Part shown: piece after piece, positions 9,234 through 21,261 of the stretch
How the letters are laid out: every line of letters starts with the position of its first letter
How positions within the stretch are numbered: position 1 is the stretch's first letter
DNA from: Anderseniella sp963698275
GTDB taxonomy: Bacteria; Pseudomonadota; Alphaproteobacteria; Rhizobiales; Aestuariivirgaceae
NCBI GenBank assembly: GCA_963698275.1
Contig: CAVOQE010000002.1
Span: 267,766 to 331,765 of the forward strand
Direction: 5' to 3'
DNA: 64,000 bases
The notes under the pieces: model-generated
Databases searched by the model: none
The model's input: only the letters and a program-made list of their open reading frames with translations
Told to the model about the DNA's origin: nothing
Translations under genes and position numbers: made by a program

Positions 9234-11220
9234 ATGAACACCATCTTCCTCCTCATCGTTTTTCTGCCGCTGATCGGCGCCCTGATTTCGGGTGTTTTCG
9301 GTACCAAACTGTTACGCGGAACCCAGGAACCCTCAGGTCATGAAGGCCACCATCACGGTCCCGCCTGGCCACAATTCCTGCCGACCGCATTGCTACTGAT
9401 ATCGGCAGCCCTGTCGTGGATTGCGTTCTTTGACGTGGCTGTCAATGAGAATTCCTACAAGGTCGAAGTATTGACGTGGATTCGCTCCGGTGGCCTGGCG
9501 GCAGACTGGGTTTTGCGGATTGATACGCTGACTGCAGTGATGCTTGTTGTTGTCACAACAGTGTCGTCACTCGTGCACGTGTATTCGATTGGTTATATGA
9601 GCCACGATGACAACCAGCCGCGGTTCTTTGCCTATCTGTCGTTCTTCACCTTCTCCATGCTGATGCTGGTCACGTCCGATAACCTGCTGCAGATGTTTTT
9701 TGGCTGGGAAGGCGTTGGCCTCGCGTCCTATCTGCTGATCGGTTTCTGGTACAAGAAACCATCCGCCAACGCTGCTGCCATCAAGGCATTTGTCGTCAAC
9801 CGCGTCGGTGACTTTGGCTTTGCGCTCGGCATTTTTGCGACATTTGCCGTATTCCAGTCCATCGAACTCGACACCATCTTTGCCGCTGCCGGCGGGCAAA
9901 CCGGCAAGACAATGCAGTTCCTGTCATGGGAACTCGACGTGATGACGGTGATTTGCCTGTTGCTGTTCATGGGCGCCATGGGCAAGTCTGCACAGTTCAT
10001 GCTGCACACCTGGTTGCCGGATGCGATGGAGGGCCCGACACCGGTGTCTGCCCTGATCCACGCGGCGACCATGGTGACAGCCGGCGTATTCCTGGTGGCC
10101 CGCATGTCGCCGATGTTTGAACTGTCGCCCACCGCGCTGACCGTGGTCATTGTGATCGGCGCAATCACCGCGTTCTTTGCCGCCACCGTTGGCCTGGTCC
10201 AGAACGACATCAAGCGGGTCATCGCCTATTCCACATGCTCGCAGCTTGGCTACATGTTTGTCGCATTGGGCGTGGGCGCTTATGGGGTGGCGATCTTCCA
10301 CCTGTTCACCCATGCCTTTTTCAAGGCGCTGCTGTTCCTGGGGTCCGGCTCGGTGATCCACGCCATGTCCGACGAACAGGACATGCGCAACATGGGTGGT
10401 CTTGCACCGCACCTCAAATTGACCTGGATCATGATGCTGATAGGCACACTGGCGCTGACCGGGTTCCCGCTGACGGCAGGGTATTTCTCCAAGGACGCGA
10501 TTATCGAGAGCGCCTTTGCGGCGCATGGCGGTGCTGCCACAATGGCCTTCTGGCTGTTGGTGATTTCAGCCTGTTTCACATCGTTCTATTCGTGGCGACT
10601 GATATTCATGACATTCCACGGCAAACCTCGCGCCAGCCGTGATGTGATGAACCATGTGCATGAAATCTCCTTATGTCATGCTTGTCCCGCTGTTCGTGCT
10701 GGCGCTGGGTGCCCTGTTTGCCGGCCTGTTGTTCAAGGAATACTTCATCGGCCATGATGAGGCGCTGTTCTGGGGAACCGCGATTTACAGGCTGCCCGAA
10801 AACAACATTGTGACAGAGATGCACCATGTGCCGGGTTGGGTCGTGTGGTCACCGTTCGTTGCAATGGTCATAGGCTTTGCGCTGTCGTGGCTGTTCTACA
10901 TTCGCAATCCGGAATTGCCAAAACAGCTGGCTGCCCAGAATGAGCCGCTGTACAAGTTCCTGCTCAACAAATGGTATTTTGATGAGCTTTACGATCTCAT
11001 CTTCGTTCGCCCGGCCATGTGGCTTGGTCGCTTCCTGTGGAAGAAGGGCGACGGCTGGATGATTGACGGCTTCGGGCCGGACGGCGTGTCCGCCCGCGTC
11101 CTGGGCGCCGCCAATCGCATTGTGAAACTGCAGTCCGGTTTCGTTTATCACTACGCCTTTGCCATGTTGCTCGGGGCCGCGTTCCTGATCACCTGGTACA
11201 TGTTTGCAGGAGCTCACTGA
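9234..11220 (+). CDS. nuoL: NADH-quinone oxidoreductase subunit L, interrupted by a +1 frameshift
   Basis: This is the distal antiporter-like proton-pumping subunit (ND5-type) with the long lateral helix at its C-terminus. Core motifs are present: FFGWEGVGLASYLLIGFW, HTWLPDAMEGPTPVSALIHA and YSTCSQLGYM. The first frame reads in register to HGKPRASRDVMNHVHE and then shifts at the GAAA at 10662-10665. The continuation SPYVMLVPLFVLALGALFAG lies in the next frame and runs to the stop at 11220. Removing one A restores a protein of about 661 residues, normal for the family. A homopolymer indel error is the simplest explanation, but a real mutation cannot be excluded. The stop overlaps the nuoM start. 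Confidence 0.93.
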
Positions 11221-12746
11221 TGACCGGCTGGTACATTCTATCAACGATCACTTTCCTGCCCATGGTTGGTGCTCTGTTCATTCTGGTGATCCGCGGTGAC
11301 GATGCCGTTGCGCGCCGCAACATGCGCGCCACCGCATTGTCTGTGACCCTCATTACGTTCGTGCTGTCGCTTCTGGCGTGGAACGGTTTCGATCCCTCGC
11401 AATCAGGCTTTCAACTCGAAGACAAGATCACCTGGCTTGGCGGTCTGATGACCTACCACCTCGGCGTTGACGGCATCTCCATGCCGTTTGTACTGCTCAC
11501 CACGGCAATGATGCCATTGTGCATCATCGCCAGCTGGGGCGTGGAAAAGCGCGTCAAGGAGTACATGATCGCATTCCTGGTTCTGGAAACACTGATGATC
11601 GGGGTGTTCTGCGCTCTGGACCTGGTGTTGTTCTACCTGTTCTTTGAAGCAGGCCTTATTCCGATGTTCCTGATCATCGGTATCTGGGGCGGTGCCCGGC
11701 GGGTGTATGCCAGTTTCAAATTCTTCCTGTACACGCTGCTCGGCTCGGTGCTGATGTTGCTGGCCATCATGGCGATGTATTCATATGCCGGCACCACCGA
11801 CATTACCGAAATACTGGCAGACAAGAATTTCCCGGTTGAGATGCAGACCTGGCTGTGGCTGGCGTTCTTTGCATCCTTTGCGGTGAAGATGCCGATGTGG
11901 CCTGTGCACACATGGTTGCCTGATGCCCACGTTGAAGCCCCCACAGCCGGTTCGGTCGTGCTGGCGGCGATCTTGCTGAAAATGGGTGGCTACGGCTTCT
12001 TGCGTTTCTCGCTGCCAATGTTCCCGCTGGCGTCCGAAATGTTCGCTCCCATGGTGTTCGTCCTGTCTGTTGTCGCCATCGTCTATACTTCGCTGGTCGC
12101 GCTCATGCAGGAAGACATGAAGAAGCTGATCGCTTATTCCTCGGTTGCTCATATGGGCTTTGTCACCATGGGCATATTCTCACTGAACAAACAGGGTATT
12201 GATGGCGCGATTTTCCAGATGATAAGCCATGGCTTCATTTCAGGTGCGCTGTTCCTGTGCGTCGGTGTTGTTTACGACCGGATGCATACCCGCGAGATTG
12301 CCGCCTATGGCGGACTGGTCAACCGGATGCCGGCCTATGCGGCGATATTCCTGCTGTTCACCATGGCCAATGTCGGGTTGCCGGGAACGTCCGGGTTCGT
12401 CGGCGAATTCCTGACACTGACCGGTGCCTTCAAGGCAAATACCTGGGTGGCATTCTTTGCCACTACCGGCGTCATACTGTCGGCAGGCTATGCGCTGTGG
12501 CTGTACCGCCGCGTGGTGTTCGGCGTGTTGCAGAAGGACAGTCTGAAGGCGATTGCAGATATCACACCACGTGAGGCTGTGACGCTGTTGCCGCTGGTTG
12601 CTGCGACCATTTATTTCGGAGTGTATCCCGCGCCGGTCATGACGGCTATTTCCGCATCCGTGGACAATTTGCTGGTCGATATGCAGGCAGCGCTCGATGC
12701 CCAGTCTGCAGTTGTGCGGGCAGCGGCGGCGGCCGTAGGGAATTAG
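11220..12746 (+). CDS. nuoM: NADH-quinone oxidoreductase subunit M
   Basis: This antiporter-like proton-pumping subunit (508 residues, about 14 hydrophobic segments) corresponds to ND4. Signatures include FEAGLIPMFLIIGIWGG, PMWPVHTWLPDAHVEAPTA and LIAYSSVAHMGFVTMG. The ATG overlaps the nuoL stop by one base (TGATG), so the two are probably translationally coupled. Length and motifs are normal. Confidence 0.98.
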   Translation: MTGWYILSTITFLPMVGALFILVIRGDDAVARRNMRATALSVTLITFVLSLLAWNGFDPSQSGFQLEDKITWLGGLMTYHLGVDGISMPFVLLTTAMMPLCIIASWGVEKRVKEYMIAFLVLETLMIGVFCALDLVLFYLFFEAGLIPMFLIIGIWGGARRVYASFKFFLYTLLGSVLMLLAIMAMYSYAGTTDITEILADKNFPVEMQTWLWLAFFASFAVKMPMWPVHTWLPDAHVEAPTAGSVVLAAILLKMGGYGFLRFSLPMFPLASEMFAPMVFVLSVVAIVYTSLVALMQEDMKKLIAYSSVAHMGFVTMGIFSLNKQGIDGAIFQMISHGFISGALFLCVGVVYDRMHTREIAAYGGLVNRMPAYAAIFLLFTMANVGLPGTSGFVGEFLTLTGAFKANTWVAFFATTGVILSAGYALWLYRRVVFGVLQKDSLKAIADITPREAVTLLPLVAATIYFGVYPAPVMTAISASVDNLLVDMQAALDAQSAVVRAAAAAVGN

Positions 12747-12826
12747 AACAAAAATCAGCAGGGCAATCAGGCATGAATGCCAGATGGATTTGCTTCAAAA
12801 GGTTTGAGAAAGTCAGGATCGGGTAA

Positions 12827-14275
12827 ATGGGCAATATACTAGCGATAGCCGATGCAACTGCCGCGCTGCCGGAAATATTCCTGGCGGTGGCAACCATGGC
12901 GCTTCTCATGCTTGGTGTGTTCTCGAAGCGAAATCCGACAGAGATGATCAACACGCTGGCGCTTGCCTGTTTGGCTGTCACGGCCGGTCTCGTGGTGGTC
13001 ATGTCTGATGGCGGAACGCAGCGTGCCTTCCTGGACAGCTTTGTCGTGGACGGGTTTGCCCGGTTCATGAAGATGCTTGTGCTGTTCGGATCTGCGGCCG
13101 CCATCATCATGTCGTCCAGCTTCATGAAAACCGAGAAACTGGACCAGTTTGAGTATCCGATACTGATCATGATGGCCACGGTCGGCATGATGATGATGAT
13201 TTCAGCCAACGACCTGATTGCCCTGTACATGGGACTGGAACTGCAGTCGCTGTCGCTTTATGTGGTTGCGGCCTTCAATCGGGACAGCGCGCGTTCCTCG
13301 GAAGCAGGCTTGAAATACTTCGTTCTGGGTGCGCTTTCGTCCGGCATGCTGTTGTATGGAGCGTCGCTGATATACGGTTTTTCAGGCTCGGTGGCGTATT
13401 CCGAGATTGCCAGGGCAGCCGCAGGAGATGAGGTCGGACTTGGCCTGCTGTTCGGGCTGGTGTTCCTGATTTCAGGGATGGCCTTCAAGGTTTCCGCCGT
13501 CCCGTTCCACATGTGGACCCCGGATGTTTATGAAGGCTCTCCAACACCGGTTACCGCCTTCTTTGCCGCCGCTCCGAAAGTGGCCGCGATGGCTGTGTTT
13601 GTGCGCGTGATGCATGATGCTTTCGGCGGCGCAGTTGCACAATGGCAGCAGGTCATCGTGTTCATTTCCATTGCCTCCATGGTGCTTGGCGCATTTGCCG
13701 CCATCGGCCAGAACAACATCAAGCGCCTGCTGGCCTATTCTTCAATCGGTCACATGGGATATGCACTGGTCGGTCTGGCCGCAGGCACACAGTCGGGCGT
13801 ACGCGGCGTTGTCATCTATATGGCTATTTACATGATCATGACGCTGGGTGCATTTGCCTGTGTGATCTATATGCGCCAGCGCGGTACAGCAGTTGAACGA
13901 ATTTCAGACCTCTCAGGGTTGGGGCGCAATGACAGTGTCATGGCCTTCGTTTTTGCAATGCTCATGTTCTCTCTTGCCGGCATTCCTCCATTGGCCGGAT
14001 TCTTCGGCAAGTATTTTGTGTTTCTTGCTGCCATTGACGCGAAAATGTACACACTGGCGGTTGTTGGTGTGCTGGCATCAGTCGTGTCTGCTTTTTACTA
14101 TCTGCGGGTCGTCAAGATCATCTACTTTGATGAACCTGCGGATGAATTCGATGTGGCGCCGATGGAAATACGTGTCATCGCCATTGCAGCCGGTGTGATG
14201 GCAATCGGCATGGTGCTGGTTCTCAAGCAACTCAATATTGCGGCCAATGCTGCAGCGGCGTCGCTGTTCCTGTGA
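12827..14275 (+). CDS. nuoN: NADH-quinone oxidoreductase subunit N
   Basis: This is the third antiporter-like proton-pumping subunit (482 residues, ND2-type) and the last nuo gene here. Typical motifs are YMGLELQSLSLYVVAAF, PFHMWTPDVYEGSPTPVTAF and RLLAYSSIGHMGYALVG. An 80-base spacer separates it from nuoM. Its TGA stop overlaps the GTG start of birA by four bases, so birA is probably co-transcribed with complex I. Confidence 0.98.
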   Translation: MGNILAIADATAALPEIFLAVATMALLMLGVFSKRNPTEMINTLALACLAVTAGLVVVMSDGGTQRAFLDSFVVDGFARFMKMLVLFGSAAAIIMSSSFMKTEKLDQFEYPILIMMATVGMMMMISANDLIALYMGLELQSLSLYVVAAFNRDSARSSEAGLKYFVLGALSSGMLLYGASLIYGFSGSVAYSEIARAAAGDEVGLGLLFGLVFLISGMAFKVSAVPFHMWTPDVYEGSPTPVTAFFAAAPKVAAMAVFVRVMHDAFGGAVAQWQQVIVFISIASMVLGAFAAIGQNNIKRLLAYSSIGHMGYALVGLAAGTQSGVRGVVIYMAIYMIMTLGAFACVIYMRQRGTAVERISDLSGLGRNDSVMAFVFAMLMFSLAGIPPLAGFFGKYFVFLAAIDAKMYTLAVVGVLASVVSAFYYLRVVKIIYFDEPADEFDVAPMEIRVIAIAAGVMAIGMVLVLKQLNIAANAAAASLFL

Positions 14276-15021
14276 ACGGATCACCCGGCGCGCTGCCCGA
14301 TGTCATCTGGAAAGATAGTGTCGGCTCCACCAATGATGAAGCCCGGGCGCGGGTCACCGGCGAAGACTGCAAACCGGTCTGGATTGCTGCTGCGGAGCAG
14401 ACGCGCGGCAAGGGCAGGCTGGGGCGTCACTGGGTTTCGAAGCCCGGCAATCTTTACGCCAGCCTGATATGGCCGTCAGATGCAGAACCGAGGCGTCTGG
14501 CGAGCTTGTCTCTAGTTGCGGGTCTGGCGGTGCGCGATGCTGTGGTCATGGCGGGTGTCACCGCGCCGGTACAGTTGAAGTGGCCCAATGATGTTCTGGT
14601 TGGCGGCAAGAAAGTATCAGGCGTGCTGATAGAGACAATGGACCGGGCGGGATCGCGTGTCGTGATTGTCGGCTGCGGGATCAATCTGCTTCACCATCCG
14701 GCAGACACACGGTGGCCGGCAACAAATATTTCTGCTTGCGGCATCATGATTGAGCCGCGCGACATGCTGGAACACCTGCGCAGGGCCATGCATACGCGGT
14801 TGCGGCAATGGGCAGACGGTGCAGGGCTTGCCAGCATACATGCTGACTGGATGAACGCTGCGTTGGGTTATGGTAGCCGGATATCCGTTGAAGGCGGCAA
14901 GCAGGGTGTATTTACTGGACTGAATGAAGACGGTGCGCTGGTGCTGACACTGGACGATGGCTCTGCGTGGACCCATCATGCAGGTGATGTTGCATGGCTG
15001 GACCAGCGTGGTTCGTCATAA
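14272..15021 (+). CDS. birA: Biotin--[acetyl-CoA-carboxylase] ligase
   Basis: This enzyme (249 residues) activates biotin with ATP and attaches it to the biotin carboxyl carrier protein. Family motifs are present: STNDEAR at the start of the catalytic domain, the nucleotide/biotin loop GKGRLGRHW, and KWPNDVLVGGKKVSGVLIE. There is no N-terminal helix-turn-helix, so it is a ligase only and not the E. coli-type repressor. It uses a GTG start inside the nuoN stop. The nuoN-birA-rnj order is one I recognise from alphaproteobacteria. Confidence 0.95.
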   Translation: MNGSPGALPDVIWKDSVGSTNDEARARVTGEDCKPVWIAAAEQTRGKGRLGRHWVSKPGNLYASLIWPSDAEPRRLASLSLVAGLAVRDAVVMAGVTAPVQLKWPNDVLVGGKKVSGVLIETMDRAGSRVVIVGCGINLLHHPADTRWPATNISACGIMIEPRDMLEHLRRAMHTRLRQWADGAGLASIHADWMNAALGYGSRISVEGGKQGVFTGLNEDGALVLTLDDGSAWTHHAGDVAWLDQRGSS

Positions 15022-15093
15022 ACGGGCTTGCGAAGTTTGAAGTTAAATGATCAGGAATGGTTCTGTTTCTGAATTTGGTGGACTGGGGATGTA

Positions 15094-16773
15094 ATGACGG
15101 GGCGCAAGAAGCCGGGGGCGGAACTGGTACTCCTACCCATGGGCGGCATGGGGGAAATTGGCATGAATGCCTATGCCTACGGGCTGGGCACTGCTGCAAA
15201 GCGTAAATGGATCCTGGTCGACTGCGGTGTGAAGTTTGGCGACGAGCGGGATCCCGGCATTGATTTGATCCTGCCGGACGTCAGTTATCTTGAAAATCAG
15301 GCCAAGAACCTGCTCGGCATTTTCCTGACCCACGGCCACGAAGATCATATTGGCGGCATTGCGTGGCTGTGGCCCCAATTGCGTTGTCCGGTTTATTGTA
15401 CACCTTTTGCGGCTGAGCTTGTGAAGCGCAAACTCGCCGAAGCCGGGTTGCTGGGTGAGGTGCCCTTGCGTGTCGTGCCGCTTGGCGGGACAGTCGAAGT
15501 GGGTGGTTTTTCGGTTGAGTATGTGTCTGTTACCCATTCAATTCCAGAACCTGCGGCTCTGGCAATTCGCACCGCCGCCGGCACCATTGTCCATTCCGGC
15601 GACTGGAAACTGGATCCGACCCCGACCATTCCTCCCCTGATGGATATTGATCGATTCAGGCAGATTGGCGACGAGGGCGTTGATGTGCTTGTGTGCGACT
15701 CGACCAATGTGCTGCGCGAAGGTCATTCACCCTCGGAGTCCGAAATCTCCGAAAACCTCGCGCAGATCATGAGCCAAGCCAAAGGCAGGGTGGCGATTAC
15801 GACATTTGCAAGTCATGTCGGGCGCATAACCTCCATTGCACAGGCAGCCCGTGCAAATGGCCGTGAGGTTGTTGTGGCGGGCAGGGCGATGCACAACATC
15901 ATTGCTGCCGCTCGCGAGGTTGGTCTCCTGAAGGAAGGCAACAGCTTCCGCGACCAGACCGAATACGGCTATCTGCCCAGGGACAAGGTGGTCTTGCTGT
16001 GTACTGGCTCGCAGGGCGAGCCCCGTGCTGCGATGGCGCGCATTGCGGCTGGCAATCATCCCGACATCACGCTGGACAAGGATGACCTGGTCATCTTCTC
16101 ATCAAAGACCATCCCGGGCAACGAGAAGTCTGTCGGCGAGTTGCTCAACAAGCTTGCCCAACAACATGTTGAGGCCATCACCTCCGACGATGCACTGGTC
16201 CACACATCCGGTCACCCGCGTCAGGATGAACTGCGCCAGTTCTATGGCTGGGTTAAGCCGAAGCTGCTTGTGCCGATGCATGGCGAGGCCCGCCACCTGA
16301 TGAAACAAACCGAATTTGCTGCTGAATGTGGTATTCCCGAAACCGCAACAGTCACGGCAGGGCAGATGCTGCGGTTGGCACCGGGAGGTGCGGAAATCAT
16401 CGATGAAGTACCCGGCGGCAGAATGCATGTTGACGGTCGCATCATCGTATCCAGCGTGGAAGGCCCGGCCCGCAAACGGCGCAAACTTGCTCAGGTCGGT
16501 GTGGTTGCGGTGTCTCTGGTGATTGATGGCAGTGGCCGAATGGTCGATGATCCGCAAGCCGTTCTGGACGGCTTGCCGGAAGAGACTGAAGCCGGTTATG
16601 AGTTCTTCGAACTTGTGCTGGATATTGTCGAAGAAGTGTTTGAGTCAATTCCCCGCAAACGCCGCCAGGTTGATGAGGTGGTGGAGGAAAAACTCCGTCA
16701 GTCTATCCGCCGCCGTGTCGATGCAGAATGGGGCAAGCGTCCCATCGTCCATGTGCTGATCCATCGGGTTTGA
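15094..16773 (+). CDS. rnj: Ribonuclease J
   Basis: This metallo-beta-lactamase/beta-CASP ribonuclease (559 residues) has endo- and 5'-3' exonuclease activity in rRNA maturation and mRNA turnover. The zinc-binding motif HGHEDH is at residues 80-85. Further metal and catalytic segments are visible at HSGDWKLDPTP, DSTNVLREGHSPSE and HTSGHPRQDEL, and the C-terminal domain follows. Its start lies 72 bases after birA. A strong hairpin follows the stop at 16796, separating it from the convergent gene. Confidence 0.95.
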   Translation: MTGRKKPGAELVLLPMGGMGEIGMNAYAYGLGTAAKRKWILVDCGVKFGDERDPGIDLILPDVSYLENQAKNLLGIFLTHGHEDHIGGIAWLWPQLRCPVYCTPFAAELVKRKLAEAGLLGEVPLRVVPLGGTVEVGGFSVEYVSVTHSIPEPAALAIRTAAGTIVHSGDWKLDPTPTIPPLMDIDRFRQIGDEGVDVLVCDSTNVLREGHSPSESEISENLAQIMSQAKGRVAITTFASHVGRITSIAQAARANGREVVVAGRAMHNIIAAAREVGLLKEGNSFRDQTEYGYLPRDKVVLLCTGSQGEPRAAMARIAAGNHPDITLDKDDLVIFSSKTIPGNEKSVGELLNKLAQQHVEAITSDDALVHTSGHPRQDELRQFYGWVKPKLLVPMHGEARHLMKQTEFAAECGIPETATVTAGQMLRLAPGGAEIIDEVPGGRMHVDGRIIVSSVEGPARKRRKLAQVGVVAVSLVIDGSGRMVDDPQAVLDGLPEETEAGYEFFELVLDIVEEVFESIPRKRRQVDEVVEEKLRQSIRRRVDAEWGKRPIVHVLIHRV

Positions 16774-16795
16774 TTGCTTGCTCACCTGAGACAAA

Positions 16796-16824
16796 ACAGG
16801 CCGGTGGGATCCCCACCGGCCTGT
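16796..16824. terminator. Bidirectional hairpin terminator between rnj and a convergent gene
   Basis: A perfect 13-base-pair inverted repeat (arms ACAGGCCGGTGGG and CCCACCGGCCTGT) has a 3-base loop. It is followed on + by a T-rich GTTTCTGTTT and on - by GTTTTGT. It lies 22 bases after the RNase J stop and 34 bases from the stop of the convergent gene, so it can serve both. Confidence 0.85.
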
Positions 16825-16858
16825 GTTTCTGTTTGTGCAAGCTCAACCTGGTTTCAGA

Positions 16859-17716
16859 TCAGCAAATGCTCAGAGTTTGCCCCGCGGTACCAAAGGCACA
16901 ACTGTCGGTGAAGTGTACCCGGTCCTGCGACTTGATGGTGGTTGTTTCGGGCTCGCCAAAATAGACCCGGATGCCGGCCATAGCTGCGTGGCTGGAAAAT
17001 TCCTGACCACCGGCATCAAAAAAGACGCCGTCCCAGCGTGCAAAGTATGAAATCCGGCTTTCATCCGGTTTCCACTCGGCAAGGGCGCGACCGTAAACAA
17101 GCTCGCCGTCATCATCTTCGGAGCCTTCAAATACGACACCGCCATGACCTTCGAGTTTCAGGTTGTCATTCACATAGAAGCGAACCAGTCCCTTGGCGTA
17201 CCCCGCGTCATTGCCACTGACAGTCAGTGGAGTGATAATGCCGCCTGCAGCACCTATGGTGAACATGTCCAGGAACAATTCACCGTGACCACCGGCACGC
17301 AATAGCGCAGGGGCAATGTTATCCTCATAGCCCGATACAGCAAGATTTCCGGCCAGAACACCGGTGTTCATGTCACGCCACCCGAGAAAGATACCACCGG
17401 TAAACTGTGTGTTGGATGCAGCAAAGCCATTGTCATGGCCATGTGATGTCCCAAACACGCCGTCCAGTTGAGCAAACACTACCGGTCCTTGGAACGCTGC
17501 GGAAAACGCGGTGTTGAAAATACCGGCGTCGATATTCTCGTCAGGATCACCATCTTCCTCGATAGTGATACCTTCGTAGCCCGCGGCCCCTTCAAACCGG
17601 AACGCCCAGTCCGAATATTGCATTACCGGCTCATAATCAGCAGCCTGTGCGGATGTTGCGAATGCGGTAGCAGCAAGTGCGCCTGCCGCGATGATGGTTT
17701 TCAGTATGGATTTCAT
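16859..17716 (-). CDS. Secreted, outer-membrane-type beta-rich protein of unknown function
   Basis: The 285-residue product begins with a clear Sec signal peptide (MKSILKTIIAAGALAATAFA, cleaved near AQA). The rest alternates Gly/aromatic/acidic residues with many short beta-type stretches (GGIFLGWRDM, NLKLEGHGGVVFEG, AMAGIRVYFGE), as in small outer-membrane beta-barrels. A C-terminal tail after the last strand ends in Cys and does not show the usual final aromatic residue. It stands alone between rnj and parC and converges with rnj. I do not recognise a named family. A function such as a porin is only an inference. Confidence 0.8.
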   Translation of the reverse strand: MKSILKTIIAAGALAATAFATSAQAADYEPVMQYSDWAFRFEGAAGYEGITIEEDGDPDENIDAGIFNTAFSAAFQGPVVFAQLDGVFGTSHGHDNGFAASNTQFTGGIFLGWRDMNTGVLAGNLAVSGYEDNIAPALLRAGGHGELFLDMFTIGAAGGIITPLTVSGNDAGYAKGLVRFYVNDNLKLEGHGGVVFEGSEDDDGELVYGRALAEWKPDESRISYFARWDGVFFDAGGQEFSSHAAMAGIRVYFGEPETTTIKSQDRVHFTDSCAFGTAGQTLSIC

Positions 17717-17983
17717 GCCCTTGACCCCTGCGAACGTGGAATTTCTGATTGTTGCCTACCTACCACAGTTCATGAGTCCACGGATTAAAGCAAGGCTCCG
17801 TAAGGTCAGGCGGTAATTTTTTCAGAAAGTGTGTCATTTTTGCAACACAAAATGCACGCGGTGAGGTGTGCCGTGCGCGTAAAACGTGTGGGACTTAGTT
17901 GTGAAGGAATGATTTTGCCAAATCTATTGCATGAATCACCGGAAAAGCGGCATTTGGAGTCGTTGTATTGAAGGAAGCGAATC

Positions 17984-20226
<2,243 letters not shown>

Positions 20227-20227
<1 letters not shown>

Positions 20228-20243
20228 TCGCTAAAGTAGCGAC
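20227..20243 (+). terminator. Possible hairpin after parC
   Basis: A 7-base-pair perfect inverted repeat (GTCGCTA / TAGCGAC, 3-base loop) begins in the last base of the parC stop codon. No T tract follows directly, so a terminator role is only suggested by position. Confidence 0.35.
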
Positions 20244-20478
20244 CCGCTTGGTGTCGGGTTGAAGTAAGACAAGTTCACTGCATAAATCATCTTGCGCGGC
20301 ATTATTTCAATATTGCGCAGTTTTTTGCGCAATATGCTTCACTTTTGCCGCCACTCCCTAATATCCAGTACAAAAAGCCGGTTTACCGCTTAACTGTTTG
20401 TTTGCTCAAATGTGACCTAATTATGGAGTTCCCTGGCCAGAGCGACTTTAATTTTCGACTTGGCAGAGAGCGTGACTG

Positions 20479-21261
20479 TTGGATCAATCAACGGTATGGA
20501 AAATGGACGGCACAAGTTACTGGGTGGTCAACGGAAAGGTCGATCTCGACCCTTTTTCGGATCCGCAAATCAAGAGCCCTGAACAGCTGATGCAGCGATC
20601 AGGAGGAGTTCATGTGAACACGGCCCGTAAAGGCACTGTGGTTCGCTGGGCCATGTTCGCGTCCAACTGGGCGTCGCTCTACTATGTGGCCGAAACACTT
20701 CGCAATCTGCCCGGGCCTTATACATTCGAGTTTTTCCTGTCCGGCTGGTTCACCCAGACGGTGACCGATCCGGGAGAAGCATATCTGCGTCTTCATGATT
20801 TGATCGTCAAAAGTGATATTCACTTGCGGCAGAAGACATTCGTGAAAACAATGGATCTGGATATCTCATCCTGGGTGCCCAATTTGCTGGCCGATGTGTA
20901 CAAGGAAAGAGCCTCTGATCCTGACGTTACCGTCGACTGCGTTCTGGACCCGGAGACAAATCGCTTCATTGTGGACAGGGTTGGTGAAAATTCAGGGATT
21001 GCCAAATTATTTGGCATGCAACCTGACACATTTCCATGCTTGTCAGGCCATTCTTATGATCACGTAGTGTCGAGCGCGTACAAGCATGTGCTGAGAACTG
21101 GCGAACCACACTATGATCACGTGGTAGCTTCCTTACCCATGAACCAGACCGCACACTGGTTTACCTATCAGAGAGTTGTCCTGCCCCACAATTTCGCGGG
21201 TGGGCGCAAAGGAGTTTCTGTTGTGAGCGAGTTTGGCAAGGTGGATATCAATCTCCTTTGA
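20479..21261 (+). CDS. PAS-like domain protein, function unknown
   Basis: The 260-residue product has no signal peptide. The C-terminal part (about 165-255) reads like the PAS-type sensor domains common in alphaproteobacteria: YDHVVSSAYKHVLRTGEP, then a tyrosine-rich strand WFTYQRVVLPH, then GVSVVSEF. No output domain (DNA binding, kinase, cyclase) is visible. The N-terminal half is unfamiliar. TTG 20479 has AGAGAG nearby; ATG 20503 is an alternative start. It converges on the next gene and their 3' ends overlap by 14 bases. The PAS assignment is moderately sure; any signal sensed is unknown. Confidence 0.7.
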   Translation: MDQSTVWKMDGTSYWVVNGKVDLDPFSDPQIKSPEQLMQRSGGVHVNTARKGTVVRWAMFASNWASLYYVAETLRNLPGPYTFEFFLSGWFTQTVTDPGEAYLRLHDLIVKSDIHLRQKTFVKTMDLDISSWVPNLLADVYKERASDPDVTVDCVLDPETNRFIVDRVGENSGIAKLFGMQPDTFPCLSGHSYDHVVSSAYKHVLRTGEPHYDHVVASLPMNQTAHWFTYQRVVLPHNFAGGRKGVSVVSEFGKVDINLL

